64,000 bases of DNA from Hetaerina americana (taxonomy: Eukaryota; Arthropoda; Insecta; Odonata; Calopterygidae). The position numbers were made by a program, and so were the translations under genes. The stretch spans positions 15,061,975 through 15,125,974 of the forward strand of contig JAKTNV010000011.1 of the NCBI GenBank assembly GCA_022747635.1. The letters are read 5' to 3'. Positions 12,721 to 24,445 of this stretch are shown in pieces; within the stretch, counting starts at the first letter, position 1, and each line of letters begins with the position of its first letter. The notes under the pieces were generated by a model. It was not told the origin of the DNA, made no database searches, and was given only the letters and a program-made list of their open reading frames with translations.

Positions 12721-14155
12721 TAAGGAGAGACAGAGAAAACAGTCCAGCACAAGCTCTCACCCCCACAAAATATCTTCTGCTACTGGCCCGAGGGTAATGA
12801 ATATTCTTTTAATAAGTCACCTGATAATGTGAGGAATCTCAATAAAATGTCACTATTAAAAAAAAAACTTTACGAATATCTGTTAAAGCTTATGTTCTAC
12901 TCTGCTGATGAGTATCTGCAGCTATTGGATGCAGCTGCATATTTTCTTTGAGGTGTCTTATATGTGCACAACAAATCATTGGGCAAAAATGAACTGATTA
13001 TATACACCCCTCTGTTTAGAGAGGTTGTGTAGCTTCATTCATGTTTTTAATGTTTCATCCCTTGAATTAAGGTTTGAGTTCTAGCAGTGCAGTACAAATG
13101 GGCATTAAGTTTATCGAGGTACTGGTGGTAACAAAATGAGCATTAAGTGTATCGACAGAAAGTGAAGAATTCTGTTATCTTGTATGGGAAGGAACGTGTT
13201 CACCATTAGGACTATTAAAAATTGTGAGGCATCAATCCGACCAGCATCAATCCGACCAAGTGTTTAAAGTAGAAAAAGTAACGTACTTTGATCTTCGGCC
13301 ATTCGAAAAAATTATTACATTAGTGGTGGGGGTTGAGTAAATTCATCCATTGCCAGTATTTCAATATCAATGATGGTTATCCCTTCCTTTGTCTTTTTTA
13401 ATTTAGCTGTTGAATTATAAACAAGTTCAATATCAAAATTGAGAAATAACGTTTCTGCTTGAATAATAGATCATTGGGATAGAATTGAACTTAGGCAATT
13501 TTTTTCTCTACTAATATGGACCATGAAACCAAATTGCTGATTTCCTGTTTACTCAAAGATTTGCTCACCATATTTTTTGCAACTATGGAATTTTTGAGGA
13601 ACCTAACCTTACTGGTTGATGAGGAGATACCTTTAATGGTGATATGTTATTGAAAAAGTTACCTGATGAATATGAAGTCTGTTCGAATGTACAAAATGAG
13701 GATATAAGTTAGACAGTGAAACATGGTCAGTGGACATGGGCAGTCTAAAAAAATCTAAAAAGTGCCAGGATTGAACTGGGGTATTGGTTTCATTAAAAGA
13801 GTAAGGTGAAGAAACATCCATTTGGTCACAGGAAATTTGTTGCAATGAAAAGTTTCACTTTCAAGAAAGTCCATGTCTTTTAATTTGTTTACTTATATCT
13901 TTTGTGAGAGGTGCACACAGTTTCAGTAAAACTTTTGAAGATGTCTTTATTTAAGCTTACACCACGTAAGCTTTAAACCACAATGAATGCCAGTGATTAA
14001 ATATTAAGTGTATTCTGTTGTCCATGGCTAATTGAACTTTAAGAAATTACCATGGCCAACACAGTTTGAATTATAAGGTTGTGATGTATTGAGCCTTATA
14101 AATTCCAAGTATTACTTTTTGTGGTTATATCCTTAAGTTACCATTTTTTTTGCAG
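12721..14155. other. Intron, no gene seen
   Basis: AT-rich intron leading to the exon at 14156. The only local structure is a 14-bp direct duplication around 13230-13260 (CATCAATCCGACCA twice). A T-rich tract and TGCAG at 14151-14155 form the next acceptor. Confidence 0.5.
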
Positions 14156-14309
14156 ATGGCCAACTACATGCGTCAGGCAATTGAAGATATATTAGGAGAC
14201 TTTAACAAGGCAGGCAACACGGAGGCAACCATTAAGTGTCTCCGGTTGGACTTAGAGAGACTGCGATGGGAGCATACGCAGGAAATTTCAGAATTGAAAC
14301 ACAATCAAG
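14156..14309 (+). CDS. ZMYND8: ZMYND8 orthologue, coiled-coil exon
   Basis: A 154-nt exon, phase 0 in and phase 1 out, with a T-tract plus TGCAG acceptor and a GTATGT donor at 14310. It encodes MANYMRQAIEDILGDF, then a heptad-rich helix ending ERLRWEHTQEISELKHNQ. In vertebrate ZMYND8 the equivalent segment directly precedes the MYND finger and contains the pattern IERLKWQHQ followed by a run of acidic-basic heptads, so order and character match well. The region is expected to form a helix that mediates self-association or partner binding. The join to 17755 rebuilds a Glu codon and keeps the frame. The ATG at the exon start is an internal methionine because the upstream exon is in phase with it. 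Confidence 0.88.
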
Positions 14310-15169
14310 GTATGTCATTTCTGAAATATCTTCTTGCATAAAATATTTGGATATTAATGGAATTGTAAGTCTTGGAGGGAGTAGCATAAGTTGTCGTCGT
14401 TAAGGAAAAAAACATCCGTAAATGAAAGTCAACAACTGTATTGTATTTTGCATTAACCTTTAATATCACATTTACAATAAGGCTTAATGGTTTTTGCGAC
14501 CCTATTTTTGCTGAATGTTGGCTTACTCCTCCCTCTCAGCTCGTCACCTTCTTCTGGGAAAGAAAACAGAATTTTTAGATACTTAAAACATCATTGTTTT
14601 CCAGTTATAATTTTTATTTTATGTAAACATTTTTAGAAAGTTAGGGTGCAAGATTTATCAGATCAGTGTTTGTTCTTATCCCAAAAAAAAAAGAAAGGTA
14701 GGCTGCTTAAAGGGAAATGTTTGCACCAAAGAATTAGATACACTTACATTTCGTAACCTTTTTGCCCCTGTGCTTTGGGTTGATGATTTCAGACAGGATG
14801 AGCATTGCAAGCAATTGGGAATGTGCCAGGAAGATAGCACCTAATAGTAATGGGGCATTGTAATTCTGTAGTAGGTGAAAGGAAGGATGGAAGAGAGGTG
14901 GGGGGGATTGGGAATTAGAAGTGATCTTTGGAGAGTAAGCAATTGAGTTCTGTTGGAGAAATGGTTTGATGATAATTATGATCTGGTTCAAACATCATCT
15001 CAGCCATAGGATGCATGAAAAACTGGGAGAAACAAGTAAGTTCCAGTTAGGTTATATCACACTTAGACATAGATTTAGAAACAACATACTGACCAACACA
15101 GTTCCAGGGGCTGGATGAAGATTTGGATCATAAATTAGTTTGCTTTCCCAGTGCCTCGTGACTTGGCCA
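14310..15169. other. Intron, no gene seen
   Basis: Intron sequence. A purine-rich patch at 14870-14920 and adjoining sequence may be an old repeat, but I cannot assign it. Confidence 0.4.
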
Positions 15170-15480
15170 GTGAAACAAGTTGATAGTCGTAGATAGGAGG
15201 CTTTTGAAATGTGGGTGGGAAACCAATGAAGAAGAACTAGGTGTTTTTGGGGAGGAGAGTGGAATGTCGGGAGAAATCTAAAGAATGTTAGAGAAAATTG
15301 GATATGGAGCATCCTGATTGCAATGGGTTTTTGAGAAGACAGTGTTAGGCAAACAAGGAAGGGGAAGGAAAAGGATGGGCATGTTGGATGAAATGAAAGG
15401 AGAAAGAGCATAAGTGGAATTAAAGATGGACCTACTGTTGATATGTCAGGTCCTTGTTAGACGAAGTTAAGAGATGCAGG
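15170..15480 (+). mobile_element. LINE 3'-end coding fragment
   Basis: In broken frames the plus strand reads a pattern of the C-terminal tail of insect LINE reverse transcriptases. A segment near 15220-15260 corresponds to KMWVW..TNEE, and a clear GKQGRGRKRMGMLDEMKGE stretch lies at about 15350-15408. The latter matches the widespread GKRGRGRKR..MLD signature. Stops and frameshifts show that it is a dead fragment. Confidence 0.6.
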
Positions 15481-17754
15481 GGTGTCAAATTTATGTCCAT
15501 CTAAAACCTACCTTATTGGTAGACCTCCACATAAAAAAATGCCCTGGGTCGTCCATGCATCCATTGGATCCTACTAAGCCTTCAGCTTGTCATCAGGTGT
15601 CCAGCAATTATGACACCAACACCAATGTCTAAGGTGAGACTCAAAACCATATACTTTGGATCAGCAAGGGAGAGGTTACCCTGACTAACCCAACCATCTA
15701 AAAGTTATGAAATGTAACAGTTTTGTCTGTTGATAGTCGTAAAAAATTAAGAAAAATTTTTAATTCAGGGGAGTAGGAGAGTCACAATGTGAAATCTTTG
15801 GAAGATTTAATAACCAGGAAGGAATATCAATAAAAACTTAATAAATATCTAAATGGAAATAGGGGAATGAAGACTCTTTGGGAAAGGGGGTGTACCTTAA
15901 TAATGGGAACAATAGAAGTTGTAGATAATAAGAGAAATGAGAACCTATGGCTCATGGGAGAGAAACTTAAAAGAGGGCAGAAAAAAGAAGAAAATTGAAG
16001 AATGTAAACATGGTAATCAGGAGCAAAATGTACAAAGAGTTGTAATAAACATGAGCAAGGAACTAATTAAGCCAAGTCAATGTTGTGTAGAGGTCAGTTT
16101 GTGGATATGGAGAAATATCAAATGCAAGGAAAAGTGGAAGCACTGTATGAGAAGGTTAGAAGAAAACTGAGTAATATGGGAGTAGACTGTAGGGATTGGT
16201 GAGTGTCAATACTTGTAAGTGAATCAGACAGCAAGAGTAAGAAGGTTAGTGGAGTGATAATTGGGATGGGCAGTGATTGGCAGGTGAGTGGGGCGGGGTT
16301 GCCCATTATCGCCGGTACTCTTCAGCACATATGCTGAGGAAATGTCAAGGGTAGCATGGGATGGACATTGGGAATTTGGAATTGAGTTGGGAATTCAAGC
16401 GGTTGGCAAGATGGTTTAAGAAGTCAGACAGCCAAGGGATTGCTGTTATTGTTGAGAGATAACAGGAATCTTGCGAGGGGCTTGGGCTGAAAACTACAAG
16501 AAAACACAGAGCTGTGAGAAAGCTTAGGTAAACATTTAAGGTAGAGGAAATAAACCAGAGCCTATGGGAGGAAAATTGACATAAATTTGGGGGCATTAGG
16601 AGAGAAATAGTGCTAGCAAAAGAGCCATGAACAAGAACATGAATAAGAGGCATATTTGTTATATTTACGTGGTCCAGGAAGCATTCCTTCCTGGTATGTA
16701 TGCTAATAAAAAAACTCTAAAATAGGCTATTACTTAAAAATATTAAAAACCATTTAGGAAAATTGTCCAAAATTACACAAGAGAGCAGAAACAAACCATT
16801 TAACATTTTTGGCAAAATATTTGTTTATGTTGAGTAATTTACAGTAAACTCTTAGTAATATGTGTTAGGATTATCCGTGCTAGTCTCTCTTCACCTCAAA
16901 ATATTTTGATAAAATTAATTCGGAAAGATAGTGAATATGGATCTGTATCAGTGATCCTTTATCAGTATTTGCCCTTAAATTATCATTTGTTTTTTTCTGG
17001 CTACGTAATTGGTTTTGCTTTCTGACATTATGATTTCCTATTTACTTGATGATGTTGTTGTTAGACTGTAATTCCATCCTTATCGAAGTGGCTGAAAAAT
17101 GGAAAAAAATGTACTTTTCATAGCTAAAAAACTCGCATTAATGGCAAGGAATAAAAATAAATGCAAATTTGTTTTCTTATTGCCCTGAATTGTTTTTCTT
17201 TTAACTCTTTTGAGTCAGATAAATTTCATTCATTTATATCATGACCATATTTCCTGCATATTTTGGTTATTACTGTTCTTTGATTAAGCGTGTGTTTTGT
17301 GATGCATCCATTAGCATGGATAATTGAGAGTTTGCTGTTGTTGAATTTATCTGATTTGCAAGTTGCAATATATGTGAACACTTAACTAATCCTAGCTGCT
17401 AAATTCATTTGATTTTCTTAATTTTCACTAATCCTAAATTTGGCTCTAATAACAGTCTTCTCAAAAGTTGAAAATAGATCGCATAACATTGTATAATCAA
17501 AAAGACTAAAGAATTGTTTGTGGTAAGTGTAAATTTATCAGATTAGTCCATATATAAACTTCAGTTGACCTTATGTTTTTAGTGTTACTACTTCTGCTTA
17601 AGCATAGGGACACTTGGCATGAAATTCCAATTTAAGAATTAAAAAAATTCATATTTGGATGTTTTCTGTGCATGAAAATTCTTTTATGTTTCTTTTTGTG
17701 TGCTTGAAGCTGTTTGTTCAAGTTTTAAAATGCACTTTTTTTTTTTAATTATAG
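15481..17754. other. Intron with an unassigned GC-richer patch
   Basis: There is no supportable gene. The stretch 15930-16660 is visibly less AT-rich than its surroundings and has open frames on both strands (plus 15937-16170; minus 16118-16306 and 16345-16653). I recognise no motif in any of them, and a decayed transposon is the likely source. The last bases are the acceptor TTTTTTTAATTATAG of the exon at 17755. Confidence 0.4.
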
Positions 17755-17951
17755 AGTTAGTGATAGCAGAGATAAAAACTTCTTTAGACAAGGAAAAAAT
17801 TCGTCTCGTGAATGATACCAAAAGGCAATGTGAGGCAGAGAAATTGCGTGCTATCGAAGAGACTAAGCGGAAACAGTGGTGTGCTAATTGCAGTAAAGAA
17901 GCACTCTTTTATTGCTGTTGGAACACATCATATTGTGATTACCCCTGCCAG
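17755..17951 (+). CDS. ZMYND8: ZMYND8 orthologue, coiled coil plus first part of the MYND zinc finger
   Basis: A 197-nt exon, phase 1 in and phase 0 out, with a GTAAAA donor at 17952. Residues continue the helix ([14 protein letters not shown]) through [18 protein letters not shown] and then enter the zinc finger at 17877: [18 protein letters not shown], followed by SYCDYPCQ. The near-invariant [14 protein letters not shown] string is diagnostic of the ZMYND8/ZMYND11 group of MYND fingers. The first zinc ligands (CxxC, then FYC, SYC and PC) are all present; the remaining His and Cys ligands come from the exon at 22208. MYND domains bind proline-rich partner peptides such as those in co-repressors. 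The GT donor immediately after the Gln codon gives the same split seen in the reading frame of the next exon. Confidence 0.95.
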
Positions 17952-18603
17952 GTAAAATGAGATCTTTTTTTACTCTTAGCATGTTATGGTAATGCATTTC
18001 ATAACTTTCCATGTCACACTTAATATAAAACCATTATAAGCTTATTTTAGACATGTCTTTATCATACAATGTTAGTATAAAAAGTATCGGGACAGTTTTT
18101 CAAGAAACAGATTTTTTTCAGATATTGCTGTAATACCTTAAAATTCTGCAAAGTACATCCCTCGAGCAATGACACACTTTTGTAAGTGTGTCATTGCTCA
18201 AGTTAATAAATATTGCTAAAATTAATTTTTATGTATTAGGCATTAGGTGGATGTACTTTGGAATTGGGCAGTTGGAATGGGCATCACAAACAAAATTTAA
18301 TGTCAATGTTTATAAACTTGAGAGAATCTTAATGATAATAAATGTATTTATCTGAGCCAGAAGCAAAGTGCATGTCTAACCCTATACAAGGTTTAATTTC
18401 TAGCCCCTTGTGATGAAGGCTTACAAAGTGGAATTTTTATACACTACCCAAGTCACTGGTTTTATTAGAATCTCTACTAGTTCACAGAAATTCACAGTGT
18501 AGACTGAAGCAAAACAGTTTTAGACTACGCTAGTATACAAGACTGCTGAACAAAGTGTTGTAATTATGTTAGTTAATTTTGTGTTTATTATTATTTTATT
18601 GTT
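17952..18603. other. Intron segment between the MYND exon and the minisatellite
   Basis: No gene. It contains the short perfect hairpin at 18164-18199, described separately. Confidence 0.5.
18164..18199. repeat. Perfect 16-bp hairpin
   Basis: The arms 18164-18179 and 18184-18199 are perfectly complementary (GAGCAATGACACACTT and its reverse complement), separated by a 4-nt loop TTGT. Nothing nearby identifies it as part of a known element. It lies in the intron after the first MYND exon and would form a stable stem in the transcript. Confidence 0.85.
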
Positions 18604-19145
18604 TTCGAGTATCCTAGTACTCATATACTCTGATCTCATATGCTCAGTATTCATGAACTCAGTGCTCGTGCACTTGGTACTCGTGCACTTGATACTCATG
18701 CACTTGTTACTAATGCACTTGATACTAATGCACTTAGCATTCATGCCCTCAGTGCTCATGCCCTTGGTACTCATGAACTCGGTACTCATGAACTCGGTAC
18801 TCATGAACTCGGTACTCATGCACTCAGTGCTCATGCCCTTGGTAATCATGAACTTGGTACTCATGCACTCAGTGCTTATGCACTTGGTACTCATGCACTT
18901 GGTACTCATGCACTTGGTACTCATGCACTCGGTACCCATGCACTCGGTACTCATGCACTCAGTGCTCATGCACTCGGTGCTCATGCACTTGGTACTCTTG
19001 TACTCGAATCTCATTCACTCAGTGCTCATGCACCAGGTACTCATGCACTCATGAGTGCATGAGCACTTGAGGACTTATGTCCTCTTTCAGTGAGTGCATG
19101 AGCACTGAATGAATGATAACTCAATCCATGAGTGCTGAGTATATG
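18604..19145. repeat. 15-bp minisatellite (unit near CTTGGTACTCATGCA) with an inverted tail
   Basis: About thirty imperfect copies of a 15-bp unit alternate between GGTACTCATGCACTT-like and AGTGCTCATGCACTC-like versions. At about 19041-19060 the array meets itself in a palindrome centred on ACTCATGAGT, and inverted unit copies (GAGTGCATGAGCACT) follow to about 19145. Because 15 is a multiple of three, long open frames appear on both strands (for example 18566-19054, 18640-19062 and, on the minus strand, 18520-19014). These are artefacts of the repeat, not genes. Confidence 0.9.
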
Positions 19146-19708
19146 AAATCCAAGTACATATGACTAGAATACTCAGGGACACAAAATATTTTGCAAACAT
19201 AAACATTTTCATTATAATGCATAACCTTCCCTAATTTATCCAGTTTTTGAAAGTTATTACATGAGATCAGTGGAAAGAAATGCTGCTGTATCTCTGTGAA
19301 GCATGCCTACTGAGAATTGACAAATGTACATTTGTATTGCTATTTGTAAATTTGATTAACTCATTACCGTTTTGATTAACAGGACATCATAATATAGTTG
19401 CAATTCTACTGCTGTTGAACTTTCTCATTTTTGAAAATCCCGTATTAAAAATATTTGTAGGATAACTAACTATTTCAATCATAATGGTGTGTCCATTTGT
19501 GAATAAAATTTAGCCTTAGCAACCATATTATAAATGAATTGAGTAATGCTCATCATTGATAAAATGATATTATCATGATTATATCATGAACAGATCAATT
19601 GGAAACAATTTTATTTTACGTCAAATAACCTCCATAATGTTACACATTTGCAGGGAAATTGCCGTTTATCAATTTGGAAATTGAAATGAAAAAGAAATCC
19701 CTACACTT
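19146..19708. other. Intron, no gene seen
   Basis: AT-rich sequence between the minisatellite and the tRNA-like tandem repeat. Nothing recognisable. Confidence 0.5.
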
Positions 19709-20048
19709 CCCCACCTCTATTGTGTTCGTCCTTTATACGTGTTCCTATCCCTTTTCCTTATATATGTTTCTGTATATATGAGTATTTATTCGCCGTTTGG
19801 CGGGATTTCGTGTTTGAATGTGTATTTGGCCAATGTGGCTCATCTCTTTCTTCTGGCTATGCGTGCCACGAAACGCACTGTTCTTTTCCTGTATGATGTT
19901 GTATGAATTCTAACCACTGTCCTTTCCTCTTGTGTATTGTCCATTTCTCCTTTGGTGGGTGAAACAGCCCCCTGACGCCATCTCTTGGCTAAAGAATCGG
20001 GGCGCTTGGCGACATATAAGACCCACGGATCTCTGGGTAAATTACATA

Positions 20049-20123
20049 TCCTCGATAGCTCAAGTGGTTAAGAGCATCCGCCCGGCAAGTGGAAAGATCC
20101 GGTGTTCGAGTCCCGGTTGAGGA
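20049..20123 (+). other. tRNA-like sequence in repeat unit 1 (pseudo-tRNA)
   Basis: The acceptor arms TCCTCGA and TTGAGGA pair. The D-arm GCTC..GAGC pairs, and the anticodon stem TCCGC/GTGGA surrounds a loop with GGC in the anticodon position. The T-arm carries an extra base (CCGGTG before TTCGAGT) that spoils its stem, and position 33 is C rather than T. These defects and the tandem-repeat setting argue against a working tRNA gene. Confidence 0.6.
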
Positions 20124-20444
20124 GATATTTTTACTCTTGTGATCCGTTCGATTCCGCCTTCCCCACCTCTATTGTGTTCGTCCTTTATACGTGTTCCTAT
20201 CCCTTTTCCTTATATATGTTTCTGTATATATGAGTATTTATTCGCCGTTTGGCAGGATTTCGTGTTTGAATGTGTATTTGATGTATGATGTTGTATGAAT
20301 TCTAACCCACTGTCCTTTCCTTTCCTTGTGTATTGTCTATTTCTCCTTTGGTGGGTGAAACGGCCCCCTGACGCCATCTCTTGGCTAAAGAATCGGGGCG
20401 CTTGGCGACATATTACACCCACGGATCTCAGGGTAAATTGACTA

Positions 20445-20519
20445 TCCTCGATAGCTCAAGTGGTTAAGAGCATCCGCCCGGCAAGTGGAAAGATCCGGTG
20501 TTCGAGTCCCGGTTGAGGA
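20445..20519 (+). other. tRNA-like sequence in repeat unit 2 (pseudo-tRNA)
   Basis: This appears identical over its 75 nt to the sequence at 20049-20123, including the extra T-arm base. The identity shows that the two units arose by recent duplication or homogenisation. Confidence 0.6.
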
Positions 20520-20661
20520 AATATTTTTACTCTTGTGATCCGTTCGATTCCGCCTTCCCCACCTCTATTGTGTTCGTCCTTTATATGTGTTCCTATCCCT
20601 TTTCCTTATATCTGTTTCTGTATATATGAGTATTTATTCGCCGTTTGGCGGGATTTCGTGT

Positions 20662-20665
<4 letters not shown>

Positions 20666-20746
<81 letters not shown>
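20666..20746. repeat. (AT)n microsatellite
   Basis: A run of about 80 bases of alternating A and T that begins inside the third SINE-like unit and replaces the rest of it. Confidence 0.95.
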
Positions 20747-20747
<1 letters not shown>

Positions 20748-22207
20748 AAAAATTCCATGATTTAGCCTTAAGGTATATCCTTCGATGGGGATTTAAAACC
20801 TATTCTGTACTTGAAAATGATTATATTGATCAGTAAATTAGAATCTCTCATGCTTTGCAATATAAGAGGTGCAGCCAGTAGTAGTATTCATGCAGCATAC
20901 ACTTTTATTGTGATAATAAAATGTTGCTTAAGCTAATAATGAATAATTATACTGACAGATTAGGCATTACAATACTGAAAATTCCCTTGACAATAATTTG
21001 TATCATGGAGTAAGTACCTTTTATCACACAAGAAAGCTTAGATTACCGAACACATCTAAAATAATATCAGGTAAAAGCATCCCAAGAGAGCAATTTGGTT
21101 AACTTGGATGGCTGGAATGAGTTTGAGATACGTTTTTGATTTGCACAATTGGTATCAGGAGTTACCAGCTCATCATATCCATCGCTATGAAATTAAAACC
21201 CACATCCAGAAAAGTACTTTGCCCATGCTAGTTAAAAAACCTTACATCTATTAAATTAACACGGTTTAATGCTACATTTGGACATGCCTGGGTTTTTTAA
21301 TGAACCCATCAAAGGTGTTATGTAATCAGTGGCTCCAAATTTTTGACGTACATGTGTAGATTCATCCATTTCTGAATTTACACAATCCCATGTGAGCTGC
21401 TCAAAGGCATGGGGTGAGGGACCTGAGCCATGAATGTGGAGAGAGAATTATGATTGTTAGTGCTTTTTCTTTGTGCTATGATCATGAATTGTATAAGTAG
21501 AAAATGAAACCATGGCTTATCATAGCCATGAATTCTATTAGTTGTCCCTAACTTTGTCGTCGTTGTCAGAACTGCCTAGGTAGTTAGGGTGTTGAATCAC
21601 TTCCTTGCTAATGGAAGTGAAATGATGTGAACCTTGTGGTTAATGAGTTAAATATAATATTGTCTCTGTTGAGTGTCCAGCAGCCGTATCCTGGTTTGTG
21701 AAGCAATGATGTGCCTGCTTCAATTTTGTAGTCATTGTTTTCCTGAACTAACCTGCTTTTCTCTATGTATTTCCTGTAATTTGTTAATATTTTCTTAAAT
21801 AAATTCCAAAGACCCAAATCATATTCAATCTGAGGTCTTGTGAGAATTGGCTTGGCCCCATCATCATTTTCATGTCACCATGATTTCCAAGCAAAATATG
21901 AAATATAAAACATTACTTTATTTACATTTTAATGTTGATACCACATATGCAGTTGTTTTCTCTAAGTTAGGTTCTAAGCTATCATGTCATTCATATTTTA
22001 TATGGCCAGGTGTATACTCATTTAGTCACCTAAAAATGTATCGTTGTAAGTTGCTTTATTTCTTATTTTTTTAAAGAAGTATATATCGGCACATTTTTTA
22101 TCATTCGAATTTGTACTCAATTCAGGAGATGTTAATTTAACGATATGCAAATTAATTTAGAGTATTTTGTGATCTGAATGACAGTTGATTTCTTTGTGTG
22201 ATTTCAG
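20747..22207. other. Intron, no gene seen
   Basis: AT-rich intron ending in the acceptor GTGATTTCAG at 22207. Short open frames here show no family features. Confidence 0.5.
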
Positions 22208-22357
22208 CAAGCACATTGGCCCCGTCATATGTCATCTTGTGCCCAGAACAATGGAATATCTGACAATGGATGTGGTGACGCTCATGCCAGTGGGAGTCGC
22301 AAAGATGTCGGCGGTGCTTGTCAGAGAGGTGCTGCTCCCCCTCCACCATTCAACCAG
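22208..22357 (+). CDS. ZMYND8: ZMYND8 orthologue, exon completing the MYND zinc finger
   Basis: A 150-nt exon, phase 0 on both sides. It opens QAHWPRHMSSC, which supplies the last His and Cys ligands of the MYND finger; the vertebrate protein reads QAHWPEHMKSC at this point. The remaining residues form a Gly/Ser-rich linker (NNGISDNGCGDAHASGSRK) ending in GAAPPPPFNQ, a short proline run. The donor is CAG/GTTGGT at 22358, which is not a strong consensus. If it is not used, the frame reads Val-Gly-His and then stops at 22367-22369, so a shorter protein ending just after the MYND finger is possible. Confidence 0.92.
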
Positions 22358-24445
22358 GTTGGTCATTGAGTTCAAAAAGACTATATGGATGTTATGAGAT
22401 GTGCATAGTGATTTTGTGATAGTAGTCAAGGGAAAAAACATGTTAATAAGGGCCGGAGACTATGAATATCACTTGATAATATTTTACCAAAGATTCCTTT
22501 AATCAGAGGTTTATGGATAGGCCCTATGGACCTTCAGATTGTAATGAATGTTGGGTACATGTTGAATTACAGGTGTAAACTACTGGTTTTATTGTATATT
22601 ATATTTGAAATATGTGTAATTCATGAGATATCCCATATTCGTTTAGGCTAATGATGAAAAAAATGGTGTTTTTAATTTTATACATGGATGGTGTACATCG
22701 TCATGTCTCTCATGTGAAGTCGACTTCTATGAAGTTGTTATAATAAGGCTTTAATATTTTCTTCATTGTTCTGGATGTTTTGCATGGCTCTGAAATTGTG
22801 TAATTTATGTGCTCTGCCTGCTTGATTGTTCGAAAAATGTACCGAAAATATGTTGTTGGCCCATGTATGTTATTTGTGGTATGTTTCATTGCAATACTTA
22901 ACAAAAATTCTACTCCATCACGATTTTATTTCTGAACTTTGTAAGCCTTTTGGTTTATGAAAGGCATTCAGTTGAAACATACCTGCCAAATACATGAGAG
23001 CTGCCATGTATTGGTAAATATGTTCTTATAAAATAATTGTAAAATAGATGGAAAATATGATCATAACTTTTGTCTAATTGTTTATAATCCTCTACTATGA
23101 AGACCCAGCTACAAGGACTACCTATGAAGCTCAGTAACCAAAGAATTCAATGCCCTAAAGTTGGTTAACTTAACATTAAAGTTTTTAAAGTTAATTTGTT
23201 AAAATTAAATAGTAAATAATGAGAAAGGTATAATTTTTCCAGTGATTTTAAAAGTTTGTCTTTTATGCATTAATGTGCTTTGAAAAGAAAAGAGGGCAGT
23301 CTATTAAATGAATGATGTTCAGCTGAATTTCACACCATGAAATTCAAAGCCCTAGTTATACAGAGGTAATGAAAAGATCCAACATCAAGCTTATAATGTG
23401 AAGAACTGCATCTAATCTGCATTTGTGCAATATTGTGAATGTTAAAATTATTTTCAAGTGACAGGTGGGCATTGCTAATTTTATCAATATATATTTTTTA
23501 ACTACCCACATTATCAATTGAAATTGTTCAAAGATCAATGTTAATCCAACTCTGCTATTCGTCTCAAACTGGTATAACTTAACCATTGAAAGCACCCCAT
23601 AACTTCAATGCATAACTCTTGAGTGAATTCTCTGGAAAGTTGTCACTTTTTAAAGCGGAGGGGTGTATTTAGAACACTGCCTCTCCTTTTTTCCTCCAAT
23701 GAATTCTAAATCAATATCTACATGTATACTCTGCATACCACCTGTGTATGGTATACAGTGGGAGTACCAAGAAAAAGAGTTAGAATTAGATTAAGAATTG
23801 GAAATTTGAAGTTGGTGCCATCATCATGTATAATCTTCGGAATAATTTAGTTTTTAGATCCTTTGGTTTAGGCGTCAGTTTCTCATATTTGATATACATG
23901 TATTTGATCCCATCAGGATATGAAAAATGAATTATGAAATAGTTGATTGCACCTTAGATGTGAATCCAGCAGATCATGAGTTCATTTTTAACGATTTTGA
24001 ATGTAGTCTTTAAAGTTCTTTTCCTAGCCCAGATCTGAAAGCTCATTAGTGGAACTTTCAAGTTGCATAATTGATGAATGAATCAGATTACTCTCCGTTG
24101 AAACGTTTTCAGTGCCATAATTGAAACGTTTCCAAACTCTATCCCAATCCTGTGCTTTAAATGCTCTTTGGCAAATGCAAAGTGGGAACTTTCTCTTGTG
24201 TTACAGTTGATTCTACCAGTGATAAATTGAACATAATCCAAATCATTGTCTTAATATCTAGCGTTATTTAGTCTGATTATGCCACAGCCTGGTATGGTTA
24301 GTAAAATAGTTACTTAAAATTCAGTTTAATAAGCACCACTTGTGAAGTTCCAAAAAGCGTGCTGAATATGGATACCACATATCCCTTTCTTAGATAGGTG
24401 CATCATATAAACATACTCTCAAGAGAAGAGTAATGTAATATCTCA
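22358..24445. other. Start of the very long intron; no gene seen
   Basis: AT-rich non-coding sequence. I found no exon in phase with the MYND exon and no recognisable repeat. Confidence 0.45.

Larger units (their letters stand above)
19709..20665 (+). repeat. Tandem array of a tRNA-headed SINE-like unit
   Basis: The unit starts TTCCCCACCTCTATTGTGTT and recurs at about 19708, 20159 and 20555, giving two full units and a third truncated by an AT microsatellite. Each full unit carries a 75-nt tRNA-like sequence (20049-20123 and 20445-20519) with an intact 7-bp acceptor stem, a D-arm/A-box (TAGCTCAAGTGG) and a B-box-like GTTCGAGTCC. The first unit has extra sequence (about 19830-19880) missing from the second. 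This looks like a SINE or tRNA-pseudogene unit multiplied in tandem. Open frames inside are incidental. Confidence 0.75.

Noticed and set aside
18520..19062. Three overlapping open frames of 140-164 codons
   Set aside because: They arise from a 15-bp tandem repeat whose length is a multiple of three; the peptides are simple repeats.
18604..19145. A CRISPR-like array
   Set aside because: There are no unique spacers between repeats, the unit is only 15 bp, and the genome is eukaryotic.
20049..20519. Two tRNA genes
   Set aside because: There is an extra base in the T-stem, C at position 33, and both are located in tandem repeat units; they look like SINE heads or pseudo-tRNAs.
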